The position numbers were made by a program, and so were the translations under genes. 64,000 bases of DNA from the NCBI GenBank assembly GCA_949317995.1, contig OX439043.1, positions 6,192,501 through 6,256,500 of the forward strand, read 5' to 3'. Of this stretch, positions 1 to 10,389 are shown piece by piece (position 1 is the first letter of the stretch; each line of letters starts with the position of its first letter). The notes beneath the pieces were generated by a model. It ran no database searches. It was not told where the DNA came from and saw nothing but the letters and a program-made list of their open reading frames with translations. This DNA is from Acholoe squamosa (lineage: Eukaryota; Annelida; Polychaeta; Phyllodocida; Polynoidae).

Positions 1-276
1 ACTTGCACTCACCACATTAGTCTGAAAAGTCACCTGCCTTGTTTAAAACAGAAAGAGCTGCACTACCAGGTACCTACTCATGTCACACACTCTATAGTTT
101 ATTATACTGACTGACTTCTCCCAACTAGGTACCTACTCAAACCCCCCTTTTTTTGCACCTTACTTGAATGTCCAGTTGTGAGCAACAGAACAGACAAGTT
201 CTAGCTACATGAAAAGAAAGGACTGGAAATGAGGGCATTTTTAGCCAGCTCTTCCTTTTACTATAGGAGCAACATT
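1..276 (+). mobile_element. GTTGCTCC-terminal MITE, 3' part (cut by window edge)
   Basis: This matches the inner and 3' part of the complete copy at 50644-51001, including the stretch from ACTTGCACTCACCACATTAG through the final TTTACTATAGGAGCAAC. Its 5' terminus lies outside the window. It has no coding capacity; the family is defined by inverted ends AG(C/G)GTGTTGCTCC. Confidence 0.85.
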
Positions 277-280
277 CTTA

Positions 281-780
281 ATCACTTTATCACTCTGTCT
301 CCTATGTAGGGTTAAGACAGAAGTGGGCGTTATTGTAGAGGATGACAGGCTGGTAAAGGGAATTGGTACATCTGGTAGTAAAAGACAAGAGAGGAGGGAG
401 GCCATATAACTGGTGACAGTCACTGACAGTTGGATACAGTCAGAGGACATGACAGCTACTAGTGTCAGTACAAACAACATGTAAAAACCATCATAACCTT
501 GGACACCGCTGAGGAAACAGTGAATCAATGTCGTCTACTTGTTGTCTGGACGGTGTTGCAAAAGAATAGGAATTGAGTTGTGTTGGAGGTACTTTTCCAA
601 AAACGGGCCTGACTGACCTCAGGGAATCAATTATATGTTGTGTTGCTAAAAGGTTAATGGTCATCGAAGTGGTTCAGGTAGTCCTAATTCGGCGAATACT
701 TCCCACGAAAGAACCAATTCCCTGGCTAGTTGCTTATTTCAATTCCCTATATTTTTGCAAACGCCTCCAGGTTTGCTGCA
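281..780. other. no gene recognised
   Basis: Short open frames occur on both strands, but none has a recognisable motif and no repeat of this window matches here. I see nothing to annotate. Confidence 0.5.
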
Positions 781-912
781 TTATCTGTCCATCTCTCTCC
801 CTCGCTCTGTCTCTCTCTTTCTAGGACTATATATCTCTCCCTTCCTCTCCCTCACCCCTACACTAACTCTCTCTGATTTCTGTGGTCTTTCATTTAATAA
901 TAGCTGTCCTTT

Positions 913-962
<50 letters not shown>
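781..962. repeat. pyrimidine-rich tract with (CT)n microsatellite
   Basis: The top strand is almost entirely C and T from about 785, with a run of C near 913-920 followed by about 20 CT units to 960. The frames across it on both strands (Ser-Leu or Arg-Glu repeats) are low-complexity artefacts. Confidence 0.95.
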
Positions 963-965
<3 letters not shown>

Positions 966-1234
966 TTTTCTCCTCTTGTTAATGATCAGAGAGTGGAGCA
1001 TCATCTACTAGAATATCTATCTTCGTATCTTTAGAAAACTAAGTTATCAAAAGAAACATCATTATTTTGAAGAAAAAAATGTTGTCTTCACGAGTGAAAA
1101 TCTGTTTATTTTCTTTTTCTCTGATGCATTCAATACTGTTCTAGGGAGAGAAAAAATGTGTTCACTGAGAGATGATGCTTGAAGAGGAAGGGAAGTATTT
1201 GTCATTCTTTAGGCCCCACACATGTATGGTAAGT

Positions 1235-1340
1235 CCAGCTCTAAGCCTTCAAGGGCGGAATCCTTCGCTAAGCACATTTGGCCGTGTTGTGCATTAGACC
1301 ATCATGTCCATTTGTCATCATGAAGCATGAAGCATGTATA
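1235..1340. mobile_element. decayed fragment of TTAA-flanked cloverleaf MITE
   Basis: It contains weakly conserved family words such as CCATCATGTCCATTTG and TCATCATGAAGCATG next to a CTTCAAGGGC end. It is too diverged to set boundaries. Confidence 0.45.
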
Positions 1341-1549
1341 CAGCCCTTGCTAGAGGACTTAACAATCTACACCAAAAGACGATAGAGAACCCATAGGTTT
1401 AATGCACTCCGAGAGTATCCTCATGGCGCTGGTATCAAGCCTTTGGCCCGATACTTGACACGATTACATTCTTGCATTTTGCCGTCTGTATACTTTATAA
1501 AAGGGACATCATGCATTTTAGTTTCATGCGACTCTTACAAGATTAACAC

Positions 1550-1815
1550 TCAATCCTTTAAGGGCCACTCTGCCTACTGGTCATCATAGTGCATGAATGC
1601 AGTCCTGTCGAGTAACTCGCCAGGGCTACATCAATGCATCACACCAACCATAATGGGCTGGTATATTCCCAGACGGTTGGCAGTCGCCATGATGTTCCAA
1701 TGAAGTGCTTTCGAGCAGACTCTCCAGCACGTCATTGGTGCATCATGCCAATGAAAGGGCCAATCAATGGGCATGATGCTTTCCTGCATCAGCGGCCCTT
1801 AAAGGATAAAAGGTT
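1550..1815. mobile_element. TTAA-flanked cloverleaf MITE copy
   Basis: It starts at CCTTTAAGGGCC and ends at GCATCAGCGGCCCTTAAAGG. The left internal hairpin is of the GCAGTCCTG...CCAGGGCT kind and the right one of the AATGAAGTGCTTTCGAG kind. The flanking TTAA sites are eroded. Confidence 0.8.
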
Positions 1816-2061
1816 GGTGATGCATTCAGGCATCGTGCCCAGTAATCATCATGATATATGACTAGACAGCTGATGAGTTACTGGCCCCATGGTATGTATG
1901 TGAACTCTATAGTCTGAAAGGTCTGTAAAACTAAACTAGTGCATCCTTCCGACCAAAACAGCTCTACACTGGTATAAAATCTACAATGGTCTACCAGCAT
2001 TTATATTTCACCATTACAAATATACAATTACAATAATATATCACTTTTAGGCGTGGTATGG

Positions 2062-2285
2062 TCCCTAGAGGTTTTATCCGGCCACTAATGCATTAATGCA
2101 GCCCTGGGGGGTTACTCGCCAGGGCTACATTAAGGGTCATGTTAACCCTATGGGTCTGATACACTCCCAGAGGGTCAGCATGATGCTCCAATAAATGAGC
2201 AGTCTCACCGACACTTCATTGGTGCTTCATGACGACCAATAGGCATGATGCACTCCTGCATTACTGGCACTGAAAGGTTTATAAA
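2062..2285. mobile_element. TTAA-flanked cloverleaf MITE copy, diverged
   Basis: It has the internal hairpin CAGCCCTGG/CCAGGGCTAC, the central GGGTCAGCATGATGCTCC, and the right arm GACGACCAATAGGCATGATG. The left end is eroded. Confidence 0.75.
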
Positions 2286-2579
2286 GATTTCATAATTCGC
2301 CTCATCGCCTTGATGGGTGGAGCAGCTCAGACGCTCCATGACCAAGTTAAATCCTACTAAGACTGCTGACTGTAGTTTACCACAGACAATTTGGAACCTG
2401 AGGAGAGAGTGGGTGGCATACAGAAACCATTCAAACCACACTGTCATTTATCAATTTAACACCAGGAAGGCATTTCTCAAGATGGTTCAACAAGACCCCT
2501 TCAAATCATAATGGGATGACTCAGTCTAATGACATTAGAACCCTGCACCTAGTGGTTACTAATGTCTGCTCTGGTACAA

Positions 2580-2987
2580 CTGCCCTAAAAAACCCTATGT
2601 AATATTGCAGTGCTGATCATACAGGATGAACACCCACTGCCCTAACAAACCCTATGTAATATTGCAGTGCTGATCATACAGGATGAACACCCACTGCCCT
2701 AACAAACCCTATGTAATATTGCAGTGCTGATCATACAGCACGAACACCCACTGCCCTAACAAACCCTATGTAATATTGAAGTGCTGATTATACAGGACGA
2801 ACACCTACTGCCCTAACAAACCCTATGTAATATTGCAGTGCTGATCATTCAGGACAAACACCCACTGCCCTAACAAACCCTATGTAATATTGCAGTGCTG
2901 ATTATACAGGATGAACACCCACTGCCCTAACAAACCCTATGTAATATTGCAGTGCTGATCATACAGGACGAACACCCACTGCCCTAA
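2580..2987. repeat. 57-bp tandem array, block 1 (about 7 units)
   Basis: The unit runs from CTGCCCTAACAAACCCTATG through TAATATTGCAGTGCTGATCA to ACACCCA and recurs every 57 bases (unit starts at 2580, 2637, 2694 and so on). Units differ by a few substitutions, chiefly in the segment after CATACAGG. Confidence 0.97.
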
Positions 2988-3558
2988 AGTGGAGGCTCCA
3001 CTACGCAATTTTTTGGAACATTCTCATGTGTCAGTGTCTAAGATATAGGCTGTTGACAGTCCTAAACTGTAAACATGAGATCTAAAGTTGTAAACATGAG
3101 ATTTGAGGGGTCACTTGTAATCACCGGGAGTGTGTTGACCTATAGGTTTGTTTATATTTACTCAAAACCTGTGACTGAGAAGTCACACTGATCAGGTAGT
3201 GCTAGGTGCCCTTCTGTGTAAAAACAATAACACTGTACCATGATAAATAACAATGCAACAGTCCAACAGCAACTAGTCCTGTAAAAATCAAACCTGTCTG
3301 ATATCAAATGGTGGAGACTCCCCGATGTGAAAGGTTGCAATATTTATATAACATCAGCTTGATTTAATAAACAAAAACATCTTTTTGAAAACACAAGCAT
3401 GCCTGAGACCGCACACATTCACACCCCCAAATAGCCTCCCCAACATACAATTTCTACCTTGCAATGATAATAAAAACCATTCTTTAGTCTGTGTTTGTGT
3501 CCCATTTTGTGAGAATAGCTCCGATTCTCTCAAAAGATTGCATAGTGGAGCCTCACCT
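2988..3558. mobile_element. AGTGGAGGCTCCAC MITE, copy 1 (TAA target duplication)
   Basis: Its ends are AGTGGAGGCTCCACTACGCA and, inverted, TGCATAGTGGAGCCTCACCT. It interrupts a 57-bp unit at CTGCCCTAA|CAAACCC and is flanked by TAA on both sides (2985-2987 and 3559-3561). A 3-bp TWA duplication is typical of PIF/Harbinger elements, so that class is inferred. There is no transposase; the 60-aa frame inside is not a gene. Confidence 0.85.
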
Positions 3559-3903
3559 TAACAAACCCTATGTAATATTGCAGTGCGGATCATTCAGGAC
3601 AAACACCCACTGCCCTAACAAACCCTATGTGATATTGCAGTGCTGATCATACAGGATGAACACCTACTGCCCTAACAAACCCTATGTAATATTGCAGTGC
3701 TGATCATACAGGGTGAACACCCACTGCCCCAACAAACCCTATGTAATATTGCAGTGCTGATCATACAGGACCAACACCCACTGCCCTAACAAACCCTATG
3801 TAATATTGCAGTGCTGATTATACAGGACAAACACCCACTGCCCTAACAAACCCTATGTAATATTGCAGTGCTGATCATACAGGGTGAACACGCACTGCCC
3901 TAA
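3559..3903. repeat. 57-bp tandem array, block 2 (about 6 units)
   Basis: Same unit and phase as block 1, separated from it by the inserted MITE. Confidence 0.97.
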
Positions 3904-4466
3904 AGTGGAGGCTCTACTACGCGAATTTTTGGAACATTCTCATGTGTCAGTGTCTAAGATATAGGCTGTTGACAGTCCTAAACTGTAAACATGAGATCTA
4001 AAGTTGTAAACATGAGATTTGAGGGGTCACTTGTAATCACCGGGAGTGTGTTTACCTATAGGTTTGTTTATATTTACTCAAAACCTGTGACTGAGAAGTC
4101 ACACTGATCAGATAGGGCTAGGTGCCCTTCTGTGTAAAAACAATAACACTGTACCATAATAAATAACAATGCAACAGTCCAACAGCAACTAGTCCTGTAA
4201 AAATCACACCTGTGTGATATCAAATGGTGGAGACTCCCCGATGTGAAAGGTTGCAATATTTATATAACATCAGCTTGACTTAGTAACATAAACATCTTTT
4301 TGAAAACACAAGCATGCCTGAGACCGCACACATTCACACCCCCAAATAGCCTCCCCAATTTCTACCTTGCAATGATAATAAAAACCATTCTTTAGTCTGT
4401 GTTTGTGTCCCATTTTGTGAGAATAGCTCTGATTCTCTGAAAAAATCGCATAGTGGAGCCTCACCT
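3904..4466. mobile_element. AGTGGAGGCTCCAC MITE, copy 2 (TAA target duplication)
   Basis: Nearly identical to 2988-3558, with a few substitutions and small deletions. It interrupts the 57-bp unit at exactly the same base, with TAA at 3901-3903 and 4467-4469. A shared insertion phase is better explained by duplication of an array segment already carrying the element than by a second independent insertion. Confidence 0.85.
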
Positions 4467-5262
4467 TAACAAACCCTATGTAATATTGCAGTGCTGATCA
4501 TACAGGATGAACACCCACTGCCCTAACAAACCCTATGTAATATTGCAGTGCTGATAATACAGGACAAACACCCACTGCCCTAACAAACCCTATGTAATAC
4601 TGCAGTGCTGATCATACAGGATGAACACCCACTGCCCTAACAAACCCCATGTAATATTGCAGTGCTGATAATACAGGACAAACACCCACTGCCCTAACAA
4701 ACCCTATGTAATATTGCAGTGCTGATAATACAGGACAAACACCCACTGCCCTAACAAACCCTATGTAATATTGCAGTGCTGATCATACAGGATGAACACC
4801 CACTGCCCTAACAAACCCTATGTAATACTGCAGTGCTGATCATACAGGATGAACACCCACTGCCCTAACAAACCCCATGTAATATTGCAGTGCTGATCAT
4901 ACAGGATGAACACCCACTGCCCTAACAAACCCTATGTAATATTGCAGTGCTGATCATACAGGACAAACACCCACTGCCCTAACAAACCCTATGTAATATT
5001 GCAGTGCTGATCATACAGGACAAACACCCACTGCCCTAACAAACCCCATGTAATATTGCAGTGCTGATAATACAGGACAAACACCCACTGCCCTAACAAA
5101 CCCTATGCAATATTGCAGTGCTGATCATACAGGACAAACACCCACTGCCCCAACAAACCCTATGTAATATTGCAGTGCTGATCATACAGGGTGAACACCC
5201 ACTGCCCTAACAAACCCTATGTAATATTGCAGTGCTCATCATACAGGGTGAACACCCACTCT
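4467..5262. repeat. 57-bp tandem array, block 3 (about 14 units)
   Basis: This is the longest block. Variant words (CATACAGGATG, AATACAGGACA, CATACAGGGTG) alternate among units, suggesting amplification in groups of several units. Confidence 0.97.
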
Positions 5263-5549
5263 AATTTCCAGGGTTTCAAATCTTAGTGGCTGTGTGCAGT
5301 GGTACCATCTTGAGAAATGCCCTCTGGCACAGTACTTTAAAGTGGCATAGTGCAATTTTTCAAATTCTAATCAAATATTTTCCAAACATTGTCATGACAT
5401 AATATAAAGATGTTTGACGACCGGTTGATATTTCTTTAATGATATATATATATATTCTTGAATAGAAAGGGAGAGACGTGTAGACAACAGCTAGCACAGT
5501 AGCAGTTAGCTTCCCACCCTATCTTCTTGATACCTTTTCTTTGTATTCC

Positions 5550-5617
5550 TCATAGGATGCATCAAGACAACCAATGACCATGATGCATTAATGCATCAGT
5601 GGTCCTTAAAGGTTTTA
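5550..5617. mobile_element. right arm of TTAA-flanked cloverleaf MITE
   Basis: Only the terminal arm remains: ACCAATGACCATGATGCATT, ATGCATCAGTGG, CCTTAAAGG. Confidence 0.65.
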
Positions 5618-6384
5618 ACTCAAAATGACATCATGGGGGATAATCCAGATCTGGTACTGACATATTGATTTCTAATATACCCCAAGAACTCTAAACAAAT
5701 CCACAAGTGTTAAAACAATAGGCACATCTATCTCTACGGGTACGGCAAGGCCTACAAGTACAGGTTCCAGTACAGGTACAGGTAATGTGGTTAAGATAAA
5801 TAGTCCTCTATGACCCTATCAACATCTGAGGTGGCTGGTCTCACCTCAGCAAGCTGCGGGGTATAAACAACAGGTGATTACACACAAATATAATCGACCC
5901 ATGTACAATCCATGCCCGTGGTGGGTAGTCAGTTAACTTGTTACCAATTGACCATGTCTATTATGATTCTTTATTTCTTTATTTCCTGTATATCCTTTCC
6001 CCCTACATGTACATGTAGAGCACACTCTACACATCCAAAACTACTAGCCTAGAAGTTGTATACTACTAGCTTTAGGATCCCCCCACGTGACCTATGACGT
6101 TACCCGTACACTGTGCCGTTGCCGTTCATATCTTAACCTCACTAATTTCCACTAGCATTTACGTGTGGATATCACTGGATGGTGTGACCCTAGTGCTGTT
6201 TGCAATTCAACCTTGAGGGCTCGCATGACAGTTGTCAGTTCCAGGATTTTAAATAAAAGAGGGGATGCGGCACAAAAAAAGAAAGATCACCCCCAACCCT
6301 CTAATTTTGAACAGGATTAAAGGCTCAAAGCAGGTAAATAAACACTGAAGTGCAGGAGATTGCATGCTCTCTGTCTCCCCTTCT
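5618..6384. other. no gene recognised
   Basis: A short run of ACAGGTACAGG-like repeats lies near 5755-5785 and a small TA microsatellite lies just upstream of the region (5441-5455). No coding region is supported. Confidence 0.5.
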
Positions 6385-6385
6385 C

Positions 6386-6524
6386 AACCCATTAAAGGCC
6401 GCTGATGCAGGAGTGCATCATGCCCATTGGTCGTCATGATGCACCAATGAAGTGCTAGCACATCTGCCCACCAGAACTTCATTGGAGCATCATGCACCAG
6501 CGGCCTTTAAAGGGTAAACCGTCT
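6386..6524. mobile_element. short TTAA-type cloverleaf MITE (one hairpin)
   Basis: It starts CCCATTAAAGGCCGCTGATG and ends CAGCGGCCTTTAAAGGG. It retains one AATGAAGTGC/AGAACTTCATT hairpin between the terminal arms, so it looks like an internal-deletion derivative of about 135 bp. Confidence 0.8.
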
Positions 6525-6764
6525 ATGATATTCTAATCCAACAGAGTAGTACAAATTGTCAGCACTGCATTAGTTGGCTAATCTTGTGGTAGTGCTTATC
6601 CTATGGGTGATACATGGATGCGTCCCTGCAGTGGAGGGGCCTTTTGGGCTGCATTCGACTTGATATTGACAAACTCTGAAGACCCATAGGGTCATAAAGT
6701 AACTCTGGGGAGTTATTTGCAAAGGCCGCATCATGATGACAAATCCACTGTAAAATATGTGTAG

Positions 6765-6952
6765 TTAAAATAACGGTGACATTCTTGTCCCAAGGTTGCT
6801 GTATTTATTTTCAAAGCGATGCGCTGTACCACGTCACCGCCAACTTGGGCTTCATTGTAGAAACACTGCTTCACTGTGATACGACAAATGCTGCTTCACT
6901 CTTCAGTTTCACAAGGATCCCAGATAGATTCAAAAGACTTTTACAGTAAAGG
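6765..6952. mobile_element. CACTGTAAAA-family MITE, diverged
   Basis: It shares with 59210-59423 the order: TTATTTTCA, TGTACCAC, GGGCTTCATTGTAGAAACAC, TGCTTCACTG, GGATCC, and a final CTTTTACAGT. The ends are eroded. Confidence 0.6.
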
Positions 6953-7230
6953 CATAGTACAAATATTGGCCCTTGAGTTGTTAATGATGATGACGATCTT
7001 TTGAAGCTGGTATGAGACCGACAGGCCCTTTACCTCAAGGTGAATACTGAAGTCCCATAGGCTTAACCTTGGAGCCCCGTATTGCAACCCCCATGCAATA
7101 ACCATACCCTGTATTTCATGGCCATTTGCAGCACCCTAAATGACTTGATGTTAAACTCTGTTAAAATCATTATTCTAAGCCAAATAAATGTAGTTTGGTA
7201 CATATCCCAATAAAACAACATGGGATAAAT

Positions 7231-7298
7231 GTAAAGGTTCACTTGAATTGGTCTGACTGAGATAACCCTCAGTCAGACCAATTCTCGTAGACCTTTAC
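7231..7298. repeat. 68-nt inverted repeat next to the 5' LTR
   Basis: The inner arms AATTGGTCTGACTGAG and CTCAGTCAGACCAATT are perfect 16-bp complements around an 8-base loop, and the outer arms GTAAAGGT/ACCTTTAC pair around an internal loop. It ends 8 bases before the LTR. It is probably the remnant of a small foldback element at the insertion site. Confidence 0.9.
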
Positions 7299-7306
7299 CA
7301 TTATAG

Positions 7307-7663
7307 TGTAGGGGCTCGTAGATCGTGATATAGTGTGAGCGTCTCCCCCGAGAGGGCGTTTCGAGCGGTGCGCCCATCACCGGTAGTCACCAGAGGTCTC
7401 TTCGACCACTGGTCCCTGCGGGGTGGTGGCAGCACTGTTCGCCTCGCTCCAGCCCCTACCTGGGGCCGAGGGAGGCGTTAGTCTGGCTCTGCCTGCCAAC
7501 GGAGTCGGACCACCCTTACCTGAGCTTATGCCTAGCTAAGCAGTACTCTTCGAGGTGGATGTAATACCTACACCGAAATAAACACGTGCCAGTTGCACTA
7601 ACCCGAGATACCTCGTCTGGTTTTCACTTCGAACTAGTCGAAACCATAATTCGAACCATTACA
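7307..7663 (+). repeat. 5' LTR
   Basis: 357 bp, beginning TGTAGGGGCTCG and ending CGAACCATTACA. It matches 19666-20022 with no difference seen on line-by-line comparison. An AATAAA polyadenylation signal lies at 7577-7582. It contains six TCGA tetramers, a bias shared with the whole element. Confidence 0.97.
7577..7582 (+). terminator. AATAAA polyadenylation signal in LTR
   Basis: Within ACCGAAATAAACACGTG. The equivalent in the 3' LTR (19936-19941) would end the retroviral-type transcript. Confidence 0.6.
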
Positions 7664-7664
7664 C

Positions 7665-7679
7665 TGGTGCCGTGACCAA
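7665..7679 (+). promoter_or_regulatory. putative primer binding site
   Basis: TGGTGCCGTGACCAA begins one base after the LTR. It starts with TGG, complementary to the CCA tail of a tRNA, as expected for minus-strand priming. I could not assign the tRNA. Confidence 0.7.
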
Positions 7680-7806
7680 TACTTGGTGTTAGTGCGCGGC
7701 CCTGGAGGCCGAACACGAGCACAAAGGATCTCGAGATGAAACATCAAACATCTCGGGATCCACACCGAATGACACTGCTCATGCTAATGACTTGGATAGA
7801 ATACAG

Positions 7807-10389
7807 ATGAGAGGATATACCTCCATAACTGGACCCAACGTGGAGAGGGTAGTTCGAAACCCCGGATCAGGAGAAAAGTCCACCCCAGCCGCGAACTATA
7901 CCTACAGATTAAACACTGAGTCCACAGAGACACCACCGCCAATTATGATGATGACCCTCGATGCTCAACGAACAGCCTCAGCTCGAGCGGAAACGACAAC
8001 AACAAGTCCTCGCCGATCCCTAGACGATGTAGACGTCTCAGTATTCGACATAGGAGGCTCGAAGAGAGTTACTGAGTCGGCAGCAGAATACTTGCGCGAG
8101 CAGGCCAAGCTGAGTTTCGACGCCATGAACAAAATTCGCCTACGTCAAGGTTTACCAAAGCTGGAAGACTCCGAACAGAAAGTTCTGAGGCTTAGAAACT
8201 TGGAGAAACAATGCTCCCAGTATCAAACCGAGAAAGAACGAATGTTGAATGACATGAAGGAACTCGAGGAAAAAACCGAACTGAAAGAGAAAGTGAAACG
8301 TGACCTCGAATACCAGGCATATGTCATGGAAAGGAATATAGAACTCGCCAAGGCAGAGTGGGAAAACGAGAAACTTAGAAGAGAAGTTGACCTGGAGGAA
8401 CAGGAAGCTAGCTCCACCATCAGGAATCTTGAACTAAAGAAAGAGGCCGAGCAATTAAAGGCCGAAATGGAACAATACAAGTATGAAGCAAACAAGTTGC
8501 TAGAGATTCGAGATCAATGTATATTGAATAATGAGGATATGATGGAATCCATCAAAGATAGCAACCAAGATTTATTCCTGAAGCAACAAGAGCTTTGCCT
8601 CGAAATAGCCAACCTGACGAAGAAAAAAATGACCCTCAACACATATATGTCGGGAATAGAGAGTGATGGTCAGATTAATGAAGCAGACCTAGAGACGGGG
8701 AAAGACTCATCTTTCGAGACAGACACGAGTGCTTCTGTAACCCAGTTAGATACACTCTACCAGCAGAGACCCTCCAAAAGCGATGCCACATTCGTGAAAG
8801 GACCTTCACCTGTGGCAACATCAACACCAGCCGAAGCTTTAAAAAAACCAGATCGATACGACCCGTTCGTAAACAGAAATGCGGATCTTCATGTCCGTAA
8901 GGACAGTGTCTACGACCCTAGTCATGAATCAAGGACAACAGAACCCGAAAAACGTAGAATACGATTTAGTGTCACGACTGGCAGAAACGACGAAACTGAA
9001 TACAGGAATAATGATGAACAAGAAGGCCACTTCGAGTTGTCTTATGATGACAACTCTGTGGATGAGTCAGAACCTTTAGGCACCGGGAACCAAGGTACGT
9101 CAGGGGGTAGTGCTTCGGGTACTACCCAAGGTCCGACTGCCCCACCCCCTGGGGCTGGGGGCACTACAGGTGGACCTCCGAGGCGCCGGTCCCGAAGTAG
9201 CGTGTTAGAAGACATGCTGAATCAATCAGCTAATACCTCGAACGCAGCACATAGTGAGGAGACCATCCGAGAATGGAGTGTCAACCAATGCCAAAAATTG
9301 GTACGCTCGAACAATGCGGCTAGGCGTCAGGCCATTTTGCCCAAGCTATACGAAGGTGTAAAGACTTGGAAAGAATGGTTCTCGAACTTCACTGATGACA
9401 TGAGGTGTAACGCATGGACCCCTGAAGAGGCTCTGCCTCATCTAATCAGATGCCTGAAATATGGCCCCGGCCGAATAGCTGTCGAAAAGTGGAACGAAGT
9501 GTACTTCGAACGAGGCACTTTTCAAGAGCTAGTCGAGATTGCCAGTATTTTACTGTATAACCTGGTAAGTGAAGACCCTTTCATGCTCTTCAAGAAACGG
9601 ACACAGAAGCCGCAAGAATCATTTCGAGCTTATGGGTATGAGTTGCAATCCCTGCTGCAGAGGGCACGGCCAGGAACCAATCCTTCTGATAAGTTTTTCC
9701 TGAACGATTTGCTACCACAATTCGTGAGCGGACTTCGAGACGAGGAACAGCAACAAGCAGCTTTGGATGCTTGGAAAGGACGAAATCCAACATTGACTGA
9801 CCTGTTCGAGGGAATTGAATGCTGGACAGTAAAGAAGACCCTCATGGCGGGGAAAGTAGAACTGAAATCCTCTAATACCAAGGTTTGTGCGAGTACTAAC
9901 ACAAGTACAGCTTCTGTGTCAGGGATACACCAACCGACATACACTGAACTGACTGACAATGACTTCGAGATCATAGAGATCGAGGAGGAGGACGGCAGTA
10001 TCTCTGCAGTACAGGTAAAAAAAGACGTTAAAAGAAAATATATCCCTCGGCGGATGTATAACCGACGTGCCAATGAACCCCGGGTGGAGCAGAAACCCAA
10101 TACGGACAGCCATGTACGAGAAATGGCTGTGGTTCGAACACCAGTAATGCCTCCACCAAGAACTACTGTTACACCCGAACCTCTGGACATGAAGAAAATG
10201 ATGGAGGACTTCATGAAAACCTTCTCTGAGACAATGCTTACCAGACCCACGCGTCGGAGAGTTGACCGTAGTAAACTACGATGCTACCGTTGCCAAGAAA
10301 TGGGGCACTATGCTCACGAATGTACAGCACCAAAACCTGTACTATCCCGAGTCAATTACGTAGAGGAGACGAAAGATGAGGAAAACTAA
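7807..10389 (+). CDS. gag: Gag polyprotein, unusually large (860 aa)
   Basis: This encodes the structural protein that would build the retrotransposon particle. The frame is open from 7693, but the first ATG is at 7807. An upstream TTG (7792) is not needed. Residues of about 120-290 are a long charged coiled coil (Leu/Glu/Lys heptads). A Gly/Thr/Pro-rich linker with an RRRSRS patch follows near 430-465. Residues of about 505-670 resemble the retrotransposon capsid region (LPKLYEGVKTWKEWFSNFTD..., ending in a SGLRDE-type helix). A single CCHC zinc knuckle (C-x2-C-x4-H-x4-C, CYRCQEMGHYAHEC) sits at 826-839 near the C terminus, for RNA binding. Typical Ty3/gypsy Gag is about 300-500 aa, so the N-terminal coiled-coil half is extra. 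The stop is at 10387-10389. The pol frame lies in the -1 phase and overlaps by about 10 bases. Confidence 0.92.
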   Translation: MRGYTSITGPNVERVVRNPGSGEKSTPAANYTYRLNTESTETPPPIMMMTLDAQRTASARAETTTTSPRRSLDDVDVSVFDIGGSKRVTESAAEYLREQAKLSFDAMNKIRLRQGLPKLEDSEQKVLRLRNLEKQCSQYQTEKERMLNDMKELEEKTELKEKVKRDLEYQAYVMERNIELAKAEWENEKLRREVDLEEQEASSTIRNLELKKEAEQLKAEMEQYKYEANKLLEIRDQCILNNEDMMESIKDSNQDLFLKQQELCLEIANLTKKKMTLNTYMSGIESDGQINEADLETGKDSSFETDTSASVTQLDTLYQQRPSKSDATFVKGPSPVATSTPAEALKKPDRYDPFVNRNADLHVRKDSVYDPSHESRTTEPEKRRIRFSVTTGRNDETEYRNNDEQEGHFELSYDDNSVDESEPLGTGNQGTSGGSASGTTQGPTAPPPGAGGTTGGPPRRRSRSSVLEDMLNQSANTSNAAHSEETIREWSVNQCQKLVRSNNAARRQAILPKLYEGVKTWKEWFSNFTDDMRCNAWTPEEALPHLIRCLKYGPGRIAVEKWNEVYFERGTFQELVEIASILLYNLVSEDPFMLFKKRTQKPQESFRAYGYELQSLLQRARPGTNPSDKFFLNDLLPQFVSGLRDEEQQQAALDAWKGRNPTLTDLFEGIECWTVKKTLMAGKVELKSSNTKVCASTNTSTASVSGIHQPTYTELTDNDFEIIEIEEEDGSISAVQVKKDVKRKYIPRRMYNRRANEPRVEQKPNTDSHVREMAVVRTPVMPPPRTTVTPEPLDMKKMMEDFMKTFSETMLTRPTRRRVDRSKLRCYRCQEMGHYAHECTAPKPVLSRVNYVEETKDEEN

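Larger units (their letters stand above)
2464..5326. mobile_element. GGAAGGCATTTCTCAAGATGGT MITE inflated by an internal tandem array
   Basis: The left end AGGAAGGCATTTCTCAAGAT at 2464 and the right end ACCATCTTGAGAAATGCC near 5304-5322 are inverted copies of each other. The same ends delimit elements of about 250-560 bp at 53092-53648 and 63531-63805. Between them this copy holds three blocks of 57-bp tandem units and two copies of another MITE. The word CCCTAcCAAACnCTATGTAAT seen inside normal family members (for example 29896 and 62750) is the seed of the tandem unit, so the array arose from the element's own interior. That last step is inference. Confidence 0.75.

Noticed and set aside
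755..982. Frames across the CT microsatellite on both strands
   Set aside because: Low-complexity Ser/Leu and Arg/Glu translations of a microsatellite.
3158..4256. Repeated 60-aa minus-strand frames
   Set aside because: They are identical only because they lie in two copies of the same MITE; no motif.
2580..5262. 57-bp array as a CRISPR locus
   Set aside because: Units are contiguous and near-identical with no unique spacers, the context is eukaryotic, and the array lies inside a transposon.
9630..10250. 206-aa minus-strand frame opposite gag
   Set aside because: Shadow of a biased coding sequence; no motif and gag is clearly real on the other strand.
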